Source: Hyphomicrobiales bacterium
GTDB taxonomy: Bacteria > Pseudomonadota > Alphaproteobacteria > Rhizobiales > Beijerinckiaceae
Reading direction: 5' to 3'
NCBI GenBank assembly: GCA_028290125.1
Contig: JAQGKM010000407.1
Span: 1 to 13,105 of the forward strand
Length of the DNA stretch: 13,105 nucleotides
A program made the position numbers and the translations under genes. Of the stretch, positions 7,780-13,105 are shown piece by piece. A model generated the notes under the pieces. The model worked only from the letters and a program-made list of their open reading frames with translations. It did not search any database and was not told the DNA's origin. Every line of letters starts with the position of its first letter. Positions within the stretch are counted from its first letter, which is position 1.

Positions 7780-7997
7780 GCGTGAATTTCCATGATGCGA
7801 TCGAGCGGGAGCTTTCCGGGCTCCTGTTCGATAGCGATGACGGCCGTCGCCCGCTCGGCTTCCTGCAGCTCTTCCATCACGAAGGTCACGGCCTTCATGA
7901 GAGAGGGAAACTCCTCCGCCTTGCGGTCGCCCGGACCCGCCGGTCCGATGTCGAGCCAGAGCACGCGCGCCTGTTGACCGAGATCGAGATCCGACAT
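7761..7997 (-). CDS. Uncharacterised 78-residue protein downstream of tRNA-Met
   Basis: Small soluble acidic protein with no recognised domain. It begins MSDLDLGQQARVLWLDIGP and ends DRIMEIHATLTHG; the centre (FPSLMKAVTFVMEELQEAER) looks like an amphipathic helix followed by a strand (TAVIAIE), suggesting a compact alpha/beta fold. The start at 7997 is chosen because GGGAGG (8004-8009 on this strand) lies six bases before it; the in-frame ATG at 8003 directly abuts that sequence. The longer open frame reaching 8126 would run into the tRNA gene and is not believable. It lies 96 bases after the tRNA with no convincing terminator between, so it may be expressed from the tRNA promoter. Function unknown. 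Confidence 0.7.
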   Translation of the reverse strand: MSDLDLGQQARVLWLDIGPAGPGDRKAEEFPSLMKAVTFVMEELQEAERATAVIAIEQEPGKLPLDRIMEIHATLTHG

Positions 7998-8003
7998 GTT
8001 CAT

Positions 8004-8009
8004 CCTCCC
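8004..8009 (-). promoter_or_regulatory. Ribosome-binding site that sets the start at 7997
   Basis: GGGAGG on the minus strand, six bases before the ATG at 7997. Its position excludes the ATG at 8003 as a normal start. Confidence 0.6.
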
Positions 8010-8093
8010 GCGCAACCCGCGCGTGAGTGAACGCGCCGACCCGCGCCGGGTTCGGTCGCGTCGCGCTTCGTTGAAGTTTGGCGATGAAATGTT

Positions 8094-8170
8094 TGGTAGC
8101 GGGAGAGGGACTCGAACCCCCGACACGCGGATTATGATTCCGCTGCTCTAACCAGCTGAGCTACCCCGCC
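8094..8170 (-). tRNA. tRNA-Met (anticodon CAT), elongator type
   Basis: A complete 77-base cloverleaf on the minus strand with encoded CCA. Acceptor stem GGCGGGG pairs with TCCCGCT (G-T wobbles at both ends), D arm GCTC/GAGC, anticodon stem GCGGA/TCCGC around loop ATCATAA, five-base variable loop GTGTC, and T arm GGGGG/CCCTC around TTCGAGT. The anticodon CAT is shared by initiator Met, elongator Met and the Ile tRNA that is modified to lysidine. Five-base variable loop and a paired (wobble) 1-72 position argue against the initiator. As I recall, the body matches the alphaproteobacterial elongator Met tRNA; tRNA-Ile2 is the main alternative and would need a model-based classifier to exclude. 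Confidence 0.93.
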
Positions 8171-8202
8171 CCGGCAGGGCCTGAGCCCCGCGTGAGAGCC
8201 GC

Positions 8203-8232
8203 GATATAGAAGGCGCGGCCCTTTTGTGTCAA
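8203..8232 (-). promoter_or_regulatory. Sigma-70-type promoter of tRNA-Met
   Basis: On the minus strand a perfect -35 box TTGACA (8227-8232) is followed, 17 bases on, by CTATAT (8204-8209) or, 18 bases on, by TATATC (8203-8208). The tRNA 5' end is about 33 bases further downstream. The TGA of the -35 box is the stop codon of the upstream methyltransferase gene. Confidence 0.7.
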
Positions 8233-8906
8233 GCGGAGGTTGCGTCGTTTTCGCGCCTGAGGCGGATCAATGTGAACAGGTCGAGCGGCGCCAGTTTGCG
8301 GCGCTCGATCAAGGTGATGTCCGGACGCCGCGCGAGCCAGTCGGCGACGATGGCCCACGGGAATTCCGGCCGCCAGCCCAGCGCCGCCGCGCGCCGACCG
8401 AGCCAGTGCTCGAGCATCGCCATCGGTCCGCGCTCCGCGCCGATGTGGTTCACCAGCACGATCTCGCCGCCGGGCTTCACCACGCGCGCCATTTCGTCGA
8501 GCGTGCGATGGGGATCGGGCACGACGGTGAGCACGTAGGGCGCGATCACCGCATCGAAATGCGCGTCGGGAAAATCGAGCGCCATCGCGTCCATCGCGCG
8601 CAGCGCCTTGACGTTGGCGAGGCCCGCGCTCGCGACGCGCTTGCGCGCGATCTCGAGCATCGGCTCCGACAGGTCGATGCCGGTGATCTGCACGTGGGGC
8701 GCGAACATCGGCAGTTCGAGCCCGGTGCCGACGCCGACGTCGAGCGTCTGGATGGGGGCGCCGGCGCCCAGCGCGTTGATCGCCGCGGCGCCGGCCTTGC
8801 GGCCGGGTTTCATCGTCGCGGTGAAGACGAGATCGTAGACGGGAGCCCAGCGCGCATAGGCGCTTTCCACGTCGGCGTGGGAGATGGCGGAGCTGTCGCG
8901 AGTCAT
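8229..8906 (-). CDS. Class I SAM-dependent methyltransferase, PmtA-like (probable phospholipid N-methyltransferase)
   Basis: The 225-residue protein has the class I fold signatures: motif I LDVGVGTGLELP (55-66), the acidic SAM-ribose residue D78 in GIDLSEPM, a motif II/III region FDAVIAPYVLTVVPDP and VVKPGGEIVLVNH. The opening YARWAPVYDLVF and the ending LAPLDLFTLIRLRR, together with the size, resemble the Rhodobacter-type phosphatidylethanolamine N-methyltransferase (PmtA), which makes phosphatidylcholine at the inner face of the membrane. UbiE-like quinone methyltransferases are the main alternative, but those carry a different signature. The start lies 6 bases after the mnmA stop, so the two genes are likely co-transcribed and perhaps coupled, though their functions are unrelated. 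No strong ribosome-binding site is seen. The methyltransferase call is firm; the substrate is inferred. Confidence 0.9.
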   Translation of the reverse strand: MTRDSSAISHADVESAYARWAPVYDLVFTATMKPGRKAGAAAINALGAGAPIQTLDVGVGTGLELPMFAPHVQITGIDLSEPMLEIARKRVASAGLANVKALRAMDAMALDFPDAHFDAVIAPYVLTVVPDPHRTLDEMARVVKPGGEIVLVNHIGAERGPMAMLEHWLGRRAAALGWRPEFPWAIVADWLARRPDITLIERRKLAPLDLFTLIRLRRENDATSA

Positions 8907-8912
8907 GGGTCT

Positions 8913-10136
8913 TTAGAGTTGGGGCTTGATGAAGCCGCCGCCGAGAACGCGGGCGCGCGGGTTGGCGTCTTCGTAGAACACGCAGGCCTGGCCGGGCGAC
9001 ACGCCGTCCTCGCCGACCGCGAGTTCGACCTCGATCGCGCCATCGCGCCGACGCAGGATGGCGGAGCCGGGCGGGCGCGTCGAGCGCAGCCGGACGGCGA
9101 CTTCCAGGCCATCCGCAGGGATATCTTCGATCGCGCCGGGGCCGATCCAGTTGACGTCGCGCAGATGCACGAAGCGCGTCGCCAGCGCCGAGCGCGGGCC
9201 GACGATGACGCGCTTGGCGGCTGAGTCGAGCTTCACGACATAGAGCGGCTCGCCCTTGGCGGCGCTGGCGGCGCCGAGACCGAGGCCCTTGCGCTGGCCG
9301 ATGGTGAAATGGATCACGCCATGATGCTTGCCGAGCACGTCGCCGTTGACATGCACGATCTCGCCGGGCTCCGCGGCGCCGGGGATCAGGCGCTCGATGA
9401 TGTCGGTGTATTTGCCCGACGGCACGAAGCAGATGTCCTGGCTGTCGGGCTTGTCGGCGACGGTCAGTCCGAACTCGTGGGCGAGCTGGCGTACTTCGGG
9501 CTTGGGCAGATCGCCCAGCGGGAAGCGCAGGAGATCGAGCTGGTCGCGCGTCGTGGCGAACAGGAAGTAGCTCTGGTCACGATCGGCGTCGACGGCGCGA
9601 AACAGCGCGCGCCCGCCTTCGCCATCCTCATGCGAGGAAATGTAGTGGCCGGTCGCCAGAACATCCGCCCCGAGATCGCGGGCCGTATCGAACAGATCCG
9701 TGAACTTGATGTGCTGGTTGCAGGCGACGCAAGGAATAGGCGTCTCGCCGGCGACATAAGAGCGGGCGAAACTGTCGATCACCTTGTCGCGAAAGCGGCT
9801 CTCGTAATCGAGCACGTAATGGGGAATGCCCAGGCGCTCGGCCACGTCGCGCGCATCGTGAATGTCCTGCCCCGCGCAGCAGGCGCCCTTGCGATGGGTC
9901 GCGGCGCCATGATCGTAGAGCTGCAGGGTGACGCCGATGACGTCATATCCGTCGCGCTTCAACAGCGCGGCCACGACCGAGGAGTCGACGCCGCCCGACA
10001 TGGCGACGACGACGCGCGTCTCCGCCGGCGGCTTGGCGAGCCCGAGCGAATTCAGCTGCGTGGCAGCGCCCGTTGCGCGCTGGCGCGCCACATCGGATCG
10101 AATTTCGCCGGTCGGGTCGAGCAGGTCGGGGTTCAT
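8913..10136 (-). CDS. mnmA: tRNA-uridine 2-sulfurtransferase MnmA
   Basis: Cytoplasmic enzyme that thiolates U34 at position 2 in tRNAs for Lys, Glu and Gln, activating the uridine with ATP and taking sulfur from a relay. Visible features are the PP-loop VVVAMSGGVDSS (SGGVDSS 47-53), the family block LQLYDHGAATHRKGACCAG, the first catalytic cysteine in CVACNQHIKF (C139), ATGHY, and the second cysteine in DSQDICFVPSGKY (C236), then the C-terminal beta-barrel domain (GQRKGLGLG, GGGFIKPQL). With a start at 10136 it has 407 residues. Orthologues as I recall begin near the sequence LNSLGLAKPP (residue 28), so this start gives a short extra N-terminus. There is no clear ribosome-binding site before 10136 and no ATG at residue 28, so the start is the uncertain part. 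The frame upstream to 10250 lacks family resemblance. Confidence 0.96.
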   Translation of the reverse strand: MNPDLLDPTGEIRSDVARQRATGAATQLNSLGLAKPPAETRVVVAMSGGVDSSVVAALLKRDGYDVIGVTLQLYDHGAATHRKGACCAGQDIHDARDVAERLGIPHYVLDYESRFRDKVIDSFARSYVAGETPIPCVACNQHIKFTDLFDTARDLGADVLATGHYISSHEDGEGGRALFRAVDADRDQSYFLFATTRDQLDLLRFPLGDLPKPEVRQLAHEFGLTVADKPDSQDICFVPSGKYTDIIERLIPGAAEPGEIVHVNGDVLGKHHGVIHFTIGQRKGLGLGAASAAKGEPLYVVKLDSAAKRVIVGPRSALATRFVHLRDVNWIGPGAIEDIPADGLEVAVRLRSTRPPGSAILRRRDGAIEVELAVGEDGVSPGQACVFYEDANPRARVLGGGFIKPQL

Positions 10137-10232
10137 TGAAAACAGAAACCACCGTGCGTGAGAAAATGCAACCGAAGCCGTCACGAGGGCGGCTGCGGGG
10201 TACCTGTGCCAGATGAATACGGAATGCGCCCG

Positions 10233-10314
10233 GAGTCTGCAATACCGCAAGGATTTGGAAATAAATCCGGGACTTATGCCAAGGATTCACGGCTTCGGCT
10301 TAGGCAAATCTTAA
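10233..10314 (+). promoter_or_regulatory. sciP upstream control region: CtrA box and two GANTC sites
   Basis: In the 221-base gap between the mnmA and sciP starts, TTAG-N7-TTAA (10300-10314) matches seven of the eight fixed bases of the CtrA consensus TTAA-N7-TTAA. Two GANTC sites, the target of the cell-cycle methylase CcrM, lie upstream: GAGTC at 10233-10237 and GATTC at 10284-10288. In Caulobacter CtrA activates sciP, so this box fits that circuit. The rest of the gap (10137-10232 and 10315-10357) shows no feature I can support; no clear -35/-10 pair for mnmA was found. Confidence 0.55.
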
Positions 10315-10369
10315 ATCGCGCGACCTATTCTTCACGCATAGTCAGTCAGGTCGCGTAGTGAGTAAAGCA

Positions 10370-10645
10370 ATGACCGAACCTCATCGTCCAAGGGTCAAAT
10401 ACGTCATCGGTCCCGATGGCTCTCCATTGACCATCGCGGACCTTCCGCCCGTCGAGACCAAGCGTTGGGTCATTCGCCGGAAGGCGGAAGTCGTCGCCGC
10501 AGTTCGCGGCGGGCTTCTCTCTCTGGAAGAGGCGTGCAGCCGCTATACGCTGACCGTCGACGAATTTCTCAGCTGGCAGATGTCCATCGACCAGCACGGC
10601 CTCGCCGGTTTGCGCACCACGCGCATCCAGCAATATCGCCAGTAG
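10370..10645 (+). CDS. sciP: CtrA inhibitor protein SciP (DUF1153)
   Basis: Small helix-turn-helix protein that, in Caulobacter, binds CtrA-controlled promoters with CtrA and blocks their transcription in G1 cells. The 91-residue product carries the DUF1153 hallmark KYVIGPDGSPLTIADLPP near the N-terminus, then the conserved RRKAEVVAAVRGGLLSLEEA and FLSWQMSIDQHGLAGL helices (about 36-80), which form a Trp-repressor-like DNA-binding unit. The start at ATG 10370 is preferred because orthologues I remember begin about ten residues before KYVIGP. A GTG at 10358 would add MSKA and cannot be excluded, since neither start has a strong ribosome-binding site. The gene is about 2.2 kb from ctrA, a CtrA-type box lies 55 bases upstream of the start, and a hairpin terminator follows. 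Confidence 0.92.
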   Translation: MTEPHRPRVKYVIGPDGSPLTIADLPPVETKRWVIRRKAEVVAAVRGGLLSLEEACSRYTLTVDEFLSWQMSIDQHGLAGLRTTRIQQYRQ

Positions 10646-10671
10646 TCTTCGGCGATCCGCCAAGCCTTCAG

Positions 10672-10698
10672 CGCCGGTCCCTCACGGGGCCGGCGTTT
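10672..10698 (+). terminator. Factor-independent terminator after sciP
   Basis: A ten-base-pair GC-rich stem (10672-10681 with 10686-10695, one G-T wobble) around the loop TCAC, followed by TTT. It lies 27 bases after the sciP stop. It overlaps the stop codon and last codons of the convergent membrane-protein gene, so one stretch of DNA serves as coding sequence on one strand and terminator on the other. Confidence 0.65.
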
Positions 10699-11728
10699 CC
10701 GTGTCCGGATGCACGGCCTTGGCGAGCTGCGCCTTCTCGAAGAACAGGATCACCGGGACCGAGAGAGCGAGCGGCAGGATCAGGTAGAACAGCCGCCAGA
10801 CAAGCAGGGCCGCGAAGACCGCGGTCGCCGGCATGCCGGGCATGATCGCCAGGAACACCGCCTCCATGACGCCGACGCCGCCCGGCACCTGTGACAGCAG
10901 GCCCGCCGAGAAGGACAGCAGGAAGGCGCCGAGCACGATGAAGAAACCCGGATTGCCCTGCTCGGGCAGCGCGAAATAGATGATGCCGGCCGCGCCGATC
11001 AGCTCCAGAGGGGCGGCCGCATATTGGCGGGCGACGACATTGAGCCGCGGATATTTCAGCTCGAAGGAGCGGAAACGCAGCGGCGGCAGCTGCAGCCACG
11101 AGCCGACAGTGTAGAGCGCGCAGAAGCCCAGCAGGGCGAAGCCGATCAGCCGCGCCGTCATTTCACCCACGTTGAACCAGGACGACAGCTTTCCGAGCGG
11201 CTGCAAGATCTGCGGTTCGCCGATCAGCACCATCGCGAGCAGCAGGATCGTCCCGAAGGCGAAGGTGTAGGAGCAGAGCGCCACCAGAATGGCGACTTCA
11301 CCGGCCGTCAGGCCCTTGGCCGTGTAGGCGCGGTAGCGCACCATGCCGCCCGAAAAGACGGTTGCGCCGATGTTGTGCGAGAGCGCGTAGGTCACGAACG
11401 AGCACAGCGCGATGTAGAGGAAGGAAATGCCGCGCTCGCGTTTCAGGTGAATGAGTGCGATGCGGTCGTACCAGGCGAGCGCCGCATAGGCGAGCAGGGT
11501 GCAGAGCCCCGCCATCAGGTAGCCTTGCGGCGGAATGCTGGCGAGCTTGCCGCCAATCACCCGCGAAATGATCTTGATGTCGCTCCAGAGGCCGCCAGCC
11601 TCCAGCAGCGCGCGGATCCGGTCGTCGGTGGCGGCCTCGAGTTCGAGCTTCTCGAACAGGAGTTTGACAGACCAGACCACGGCCACGAGCCCGAGGGCCG
11701 GCCAGAAAAAATCGAGAAAACGCTTCAT
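10682..11728 (-). CDS. Integral membrane protein of the YbhN/MprF flippase-domain family (UPF0104)
   Basis: A 348-residue polytopic inner-membrane protein with about eight hydrophobic helices. It matches the membrane part of lysyl-phosphatidylglycerol synthase (MprF), which flips lipids: the block YALSHNIGATVFSGG followed by MVRYRAYTAKGLTAGE (residues 114-144) and the later SQVPGGVGVMEAVFL (279-293). The soluble aminoacyl-transferase half of full MprF is absent, so it cannot make the modified lipid itself; lipid transport is the inferred role and the substrate is unknown. The start at 11728 is chosen because hydrophobic sequence begins there; the frame continues to 12187 but that part is the shadow of fliJ in another frame. 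No strong ribosome-binding site is visible. The 145-base gap after fliJ holds a terminator, so it needs its own promoter, which I could not identify. Confidence 0.88.
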   Translation of the reverse strand: MKRFLDFFWPALGLVAVVWSVKLLFEKLELEAATDDRIRALLEAGGLWSDIKIISRVIGGKLASIPPQGYLMAGLCTLLAYAALAWYDRIALIHLKRERGISFLYIALCSFVTYALSHNIGATVFSGGMVRYRAYTAKGLTAGEVAILVALCSYTFAFGTILLLAMVLIGEPQILQPLGKLSSWFNVGEMTARLIGFALLGFCALYTVGSWLQLPPLRFRSFELKYPRLNVVARQYAAAPLELIGAAGIIYFALPEQGNPGFFIVLGAFLLSFSAGLLSQVPGGVGVMEAVFLAIMPGMPATAVFAALLVWRLFYLILPLALSVPVILFFEKAQLAKAVHPDTETPAP

Positions 11729-11835
11729 TCGACTTGGCTCGCGCGCCTGGGGCAGGACACGAGAAGCCCTCGCGCCGGGACAATCCGTGCCACAGGGCGG
11801 AGGGGCGAGGCAAGGCGGAGCTTGATAACAAGTTG

Positions 11836-11864
11836 AATAAATCCGGCCGCCGCGCGGCGGCCGG
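11836..11864 (-). terminator. Factor-independent terminator after fliJ
   Basis: A perfect 22-base GC palindrome (11843-11864) can form a nine-base-pair stem, CCGGCCGCC pairing with GGCGGCCGG, around loop GCGC. On the minus strand it is followed by ATTTATT (11836-11842). It begins 9 bases after the fliJ stop and should end the fliJ transcript. Confidence 0.75.
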
Positions 11865-11873
11865 CGGGAGGGA

Positions 11874-12272
11874 TCAGGCGCCGGCGGTGCGCAGGCCGAC
11901 GACGACGCTCGACTCCGAGCGGTCGCGCACGACGTCCGAGCCGCGATCGCGCACGTCCATGCTCTGGACCTTGGCGAGCTCGGAATTGGCCTCCTCGAGG
12001 CGCGCACGGGCTTCCTCGAGCTGGGCGCGCAGTTCGTCCGCCGAGTTCTGGAGGTTGTCGCGACGGGCACGAGCGGCGCGGGCGTAAGTGGAATAGGCGA
12101 AATGCGAGGTGTCGCCGACGCCGGTCCGCTGCTCCTCGGTGGCGATTTCACGGTCGAGATCGGCCGCCATGCGCGAGAACTCCGCAATCATGGCGTCGAT
12201 CTGGGTGACGCGGCGACGCTTTTCTTCCGCCTGGAAGCGCTTCAGCCGGACAAGGGTATCCCGCGACTTCAT
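11874..12272 (-). CDS. fliJ: Flagellar export protein FliJ
   Basis: A 132-residue, highly charged, almost wholly helical protein. It begins MKSRDTLVRLKRFQAEEKRR and continues as a coiled coil to about residue 110 (DELRAQLEEARARLEEANSEL), ending in a disordered tail. This is the layout of FliJ, a soluble part of the flagellar type III export ATPase complex, where it works with FliI and FliH and escorts chaperones. The start at 12272 has GGAG (12280-12283 on this strand) seven bases before it. Its position divergent from ctrA matches rhizobial genomes as I remember them and supports the name, since sequence alone would only say coiled coil. fliI is not next to it: the downstream neighbour is a membrane protein beyond a terminator. 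CtrA-type sites in the shared upstream gap suggest cell-cycle control, as is usual for flagellar genes in this class. Confidence 0.82.
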   Translation of the reverse strand: MKSRDTLVRLKRFQAEEKRRRVTQIDAMIAEFSRMAADLDREIATEEQRTGVGDTSHFAYSTYARAARARRDNLQNSADELRAQLEEARARLEEANSELAKVQSMDVRDRGSDVVRDRSESSVVVGLRTAGA

Positions 12273-12466
12273 CTTGTTACTCCGAACGCAAACTCAATGG
12301 AGCGCACGGGCGACGACAGGTCGGCCCCTTGCGCGGACTTCCGCGAGACCTCCTGAACATGCAGGGTTAAAGTTGCCAGTCCCTTACCGGAATGCAACGG
12401 CGCCGCAAAAAAGCCATGCGCCCCGTCACCGGGCTGGCGCGCCGTGCTATTTGTTAACAGGCCGGT

Positions 12467-12471
12467 GATTC
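12467..12471. promoter_or_regulatory. GANTC (CcrM) methylation site upstream of ctrA
   Basis: GATTC, 23 bases before the CtrA-type box. In Caulobacter a GANTC site in ctrA promoter P1 ties ctrA expression to passage of the replication fork. The site here is in a comparable place, but which promoter it affects is inference. Confidence 0.45.
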
Positions 12472-12493
12472 GCGAGCCATTCGCATCCCGCCT

Positions 12494-12508
12494 GTAACGA
12501 GTTGTTAA
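12494..12508 (+). promoter_or_regulatory. CtrA-type box upstream of ctrA
   Basis: GTAA-CGAGTTG-TTAA matches seven of eight fixed bases of TTAA-N7-TTAA. Its 3' half lies inside the inverted repeat at 12504-12522. It suggests autoregulation of ctrA, as known in Caulobacter. Confidence 0.5.
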
Positions 12509-12522
12509 CCCGGAGGGTTAAC
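12504..12522. repeat. Perfect inverted repeat GTTAACCC-GGA-GGGTTAAC
   Basis: Two eight-base arms (12504-12511 and 12515-12522) around a three-base spacer, sharing its left arm with the CtrA-type box. It could be a site for a dimeric regulator or two overlapping CtrA half-sites in opposite directions. Confidence 0.6.
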
Positions 12523-12812
12523 ATTCGCGCGTGTTTTCAGTGCGTGAGATCTCGGCGTCGCCGGGTATTCGTGACGGGAGAAGGGCTTAGCGGGCTTCCG
12601 CAGGGTCAGTTTCCAAGCGATGTGAAGAGTGGACCCGTCGGTCAATTCAGGCTTCCGTGCGCAGATTGCGTGGTGAAGCCGGGGCCGCGGTTTTGCCGGA
12701 ACATTGTTTGTTAACCATCTCCCGTTAACGTTGATGAACCGATTTATTCAAGCCGCGCTGCCGGGCCGTTCGCGCTGATCGCGAGCCTCGGGGGCTAGGG
12801 TGGGGACCTGAC

Positions 12813-13105
12813 ATGCGCGTACTTTTGATCGAAGACGACAGCGCCACCGCGCAGAGCATCGAGCTGATGCTCAAGTCGGAGAATTTCAACGTCTATACGA
12901 CGGACCTGGGCGAAGAGGGCATCGACCTCGGCAAGCTCTATGATTACGACATCATCCTGCTCGATCTGAACCTCCCCGACATGTCCGGTTACGAGGTCCT
13001 GCGCAGCCTGCGGGTGGCGAAGGTCAAGACGCCGATCCTCATCCTGTCGGGCCTCGCCAACATCGAGGACAAGGTGAAGGGTCTCGGCTTCGGCGCCGAC
13101 GATTA
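12813..13105 (+). CDS. ctrA: Cell-cycle master response regulator CtrA (3' end outside window)
   Basis: OmpR-family response regulator that controls DNA replication, division, flagellar and other cell-cycle genes in Alphaproteobacteria. Only 97 residues are visible, covering most of the receiver domain: acidic residues E7/D8/D9, the phosphoacceptor D51 in ILLDLNLPDMSGYEVL (the same number as in Caulobacter CtrA), and S79 in ILILSGLANIEDK. The DNA-binding winged helix should follow beyond the window. The start has a purine-rich ribosome-binding site (AGGGTGGGGA, 12797-12806) six bases before it. The name is well supported by the near-identical family sequence, the divergent fliJ, the nearby sciP and the CtrA-type sites upstream. 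The sequence is intact as far as it goes. Confidence 0.96.
   Translation, partial: MRVLLIEDDSATAQSIELMLKSENFNVYTTDLGEEGIDLGKLYDYDIILLDLNLPDMSGYEVLRSLRVAKVKTPILILSGLANIEDKVKGLGFGADD

Larger units (their letters stand above)
12273..12812. promoter_or_regulatory. Divergent fliJ/ctrA control region (540 bases, no gene)
   Basis: This gap has no credible gene. It contains six TTAA sites (12367, 12454, 12505, 12518, 12711, 12725), five of them inside GTTAAC. Specific elements are a near-consensus CtrA box GTAA-N7-TTAA (12494-12508), an inverted repeat (12504-12522), a GATTC methylation site (12467-12471) and TTAACCAT (12711-12718). Such AT-rich words are rare in the rest of this GC-rich window. Expected contents are the ctrA promoters and the fliJ promoter; I could not place -35/-10 boxes with confidence. 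Confidence 0.7.

Noticed and set aside
8035..8055. Stem near CCGACCCG/CGGGTTCGG downstream of tRNA-Met
   Set aside because: It has a bulge and no T-run on either strand, so it cannot be called a terminator.
8226..10139. Two long plus-strand open frames opposite the methyltransferase and mnmA
   Set aside because: Both are mirror frames of recognised genes; the products are low-complexity and resemble no family.
11780..11800. Sigma-54-like sequence TGGCACGGATTG on the minus strand before the UPF0104 gene
   Set aside because: The spacing between the GGCAC and TTG parts is two bases too short and the GC dinucleotide of the -12 element is missing.
11024..11836. Plus-strand open frame opposite the UPF0104 gene
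   Set aside because: Antisense shadow of a clear membrane protein; composition is artefactual.
12502..12714. 70-codon open frame upstream of ctrA
   Set aside because: No ribosome-binding site, several cysteines and basic runs without any pattern, and it overlaps the GTTAAC control elements.
1..13105. Insertion sequences, prophage genes, CRISPR repeats, toxin-antitoxin or defence genes
   Set aside because: No transposase, integrase, direct-repeat array or relevant domain was seen on either strand; every sizeable region is explained by housekeeping or regulatory genes.

Overview
The window is chromosomal DNA of a GC-rich alphaproteobacterium, most likely of the order Hyphomicrobiales (Rhizobiales). 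The evidence is the alphaproteobacterial cell-cycle regulator ctrA, its inhibitor sciP, a rhizobial-type fliJ divergent from ctrA, GANTC (CcrM-type) sites in the regulatory gaps, and rhizobial-style dctA/dctBD and maeB genes. I cannot fix the genus. There is no sign of a mobile element, phage, CRISPR array or recent transfer; base composition and codon use look even throughout.

Region 1 (1-7228, + strand) is a tight run of metabolic genes: the 3' part of an NADP-type malic enzyme (maeB), the C4-dicarboxylate importer dctA, the sensor kinase dctB, the sigma-54 activator dctD, and the class II dihydroorotase pyrC. DctB/DctD sense dicarboxylates and should control uptake by DctA. The malic enzyme turns imported malate into pyruvate plus NADPH. 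A strong hairpin with a T-rich tail separates dctA from dctB, so the permease and its regulators are probably not expressed at equal levels. pyrC starts inside the dctD stop codon (TAATG), an unusual partner for a transport regulator.

Region 2 (7229-10136) holds an unrecognised 149-residue protein on the + strand. It converges on a minus-strand series: mnmA (tRNA 2-thiouridylase), a PmtA-like SAM methyltransferase starting 6 bases after it, an elongator tRNA-Met, and a 78-residue protein of unknown function. The tRNA promoter -35 box overlaps the methyltransferase stop codon.

Region 3 (10137-13105) is a cell-cycle and motility cluster: sciP (+), an MprF/YbhN-like flippase-domain membrane protein (-), fliJ (-) and the start of ctrA (+, cut by the window end). 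Two gaps carry the control DNA. The mnmA/sciP gap has a near-consensus CtrA box (TTAG-N7-TTAA) and two GANTC sites. The 540-base fliJ/ctrA gap has a near-consensus CtrA box (GTAA-N7-TTAA), five GTTAAC palindromes, a perfect inverted repeat and a GANTC site. This fits a CtrA-SciP feedback circuit encoded within about 3 kb.

I do not see a convincing new biological system. The points most worth a second look are the probably dead phosphotransacetylase domain of MaeB, the dctA/dctB hairpin, the dctD-pyrC coupling, the GTTAAC cluster upstream of ctrA, and two small uncharacterised proteins.
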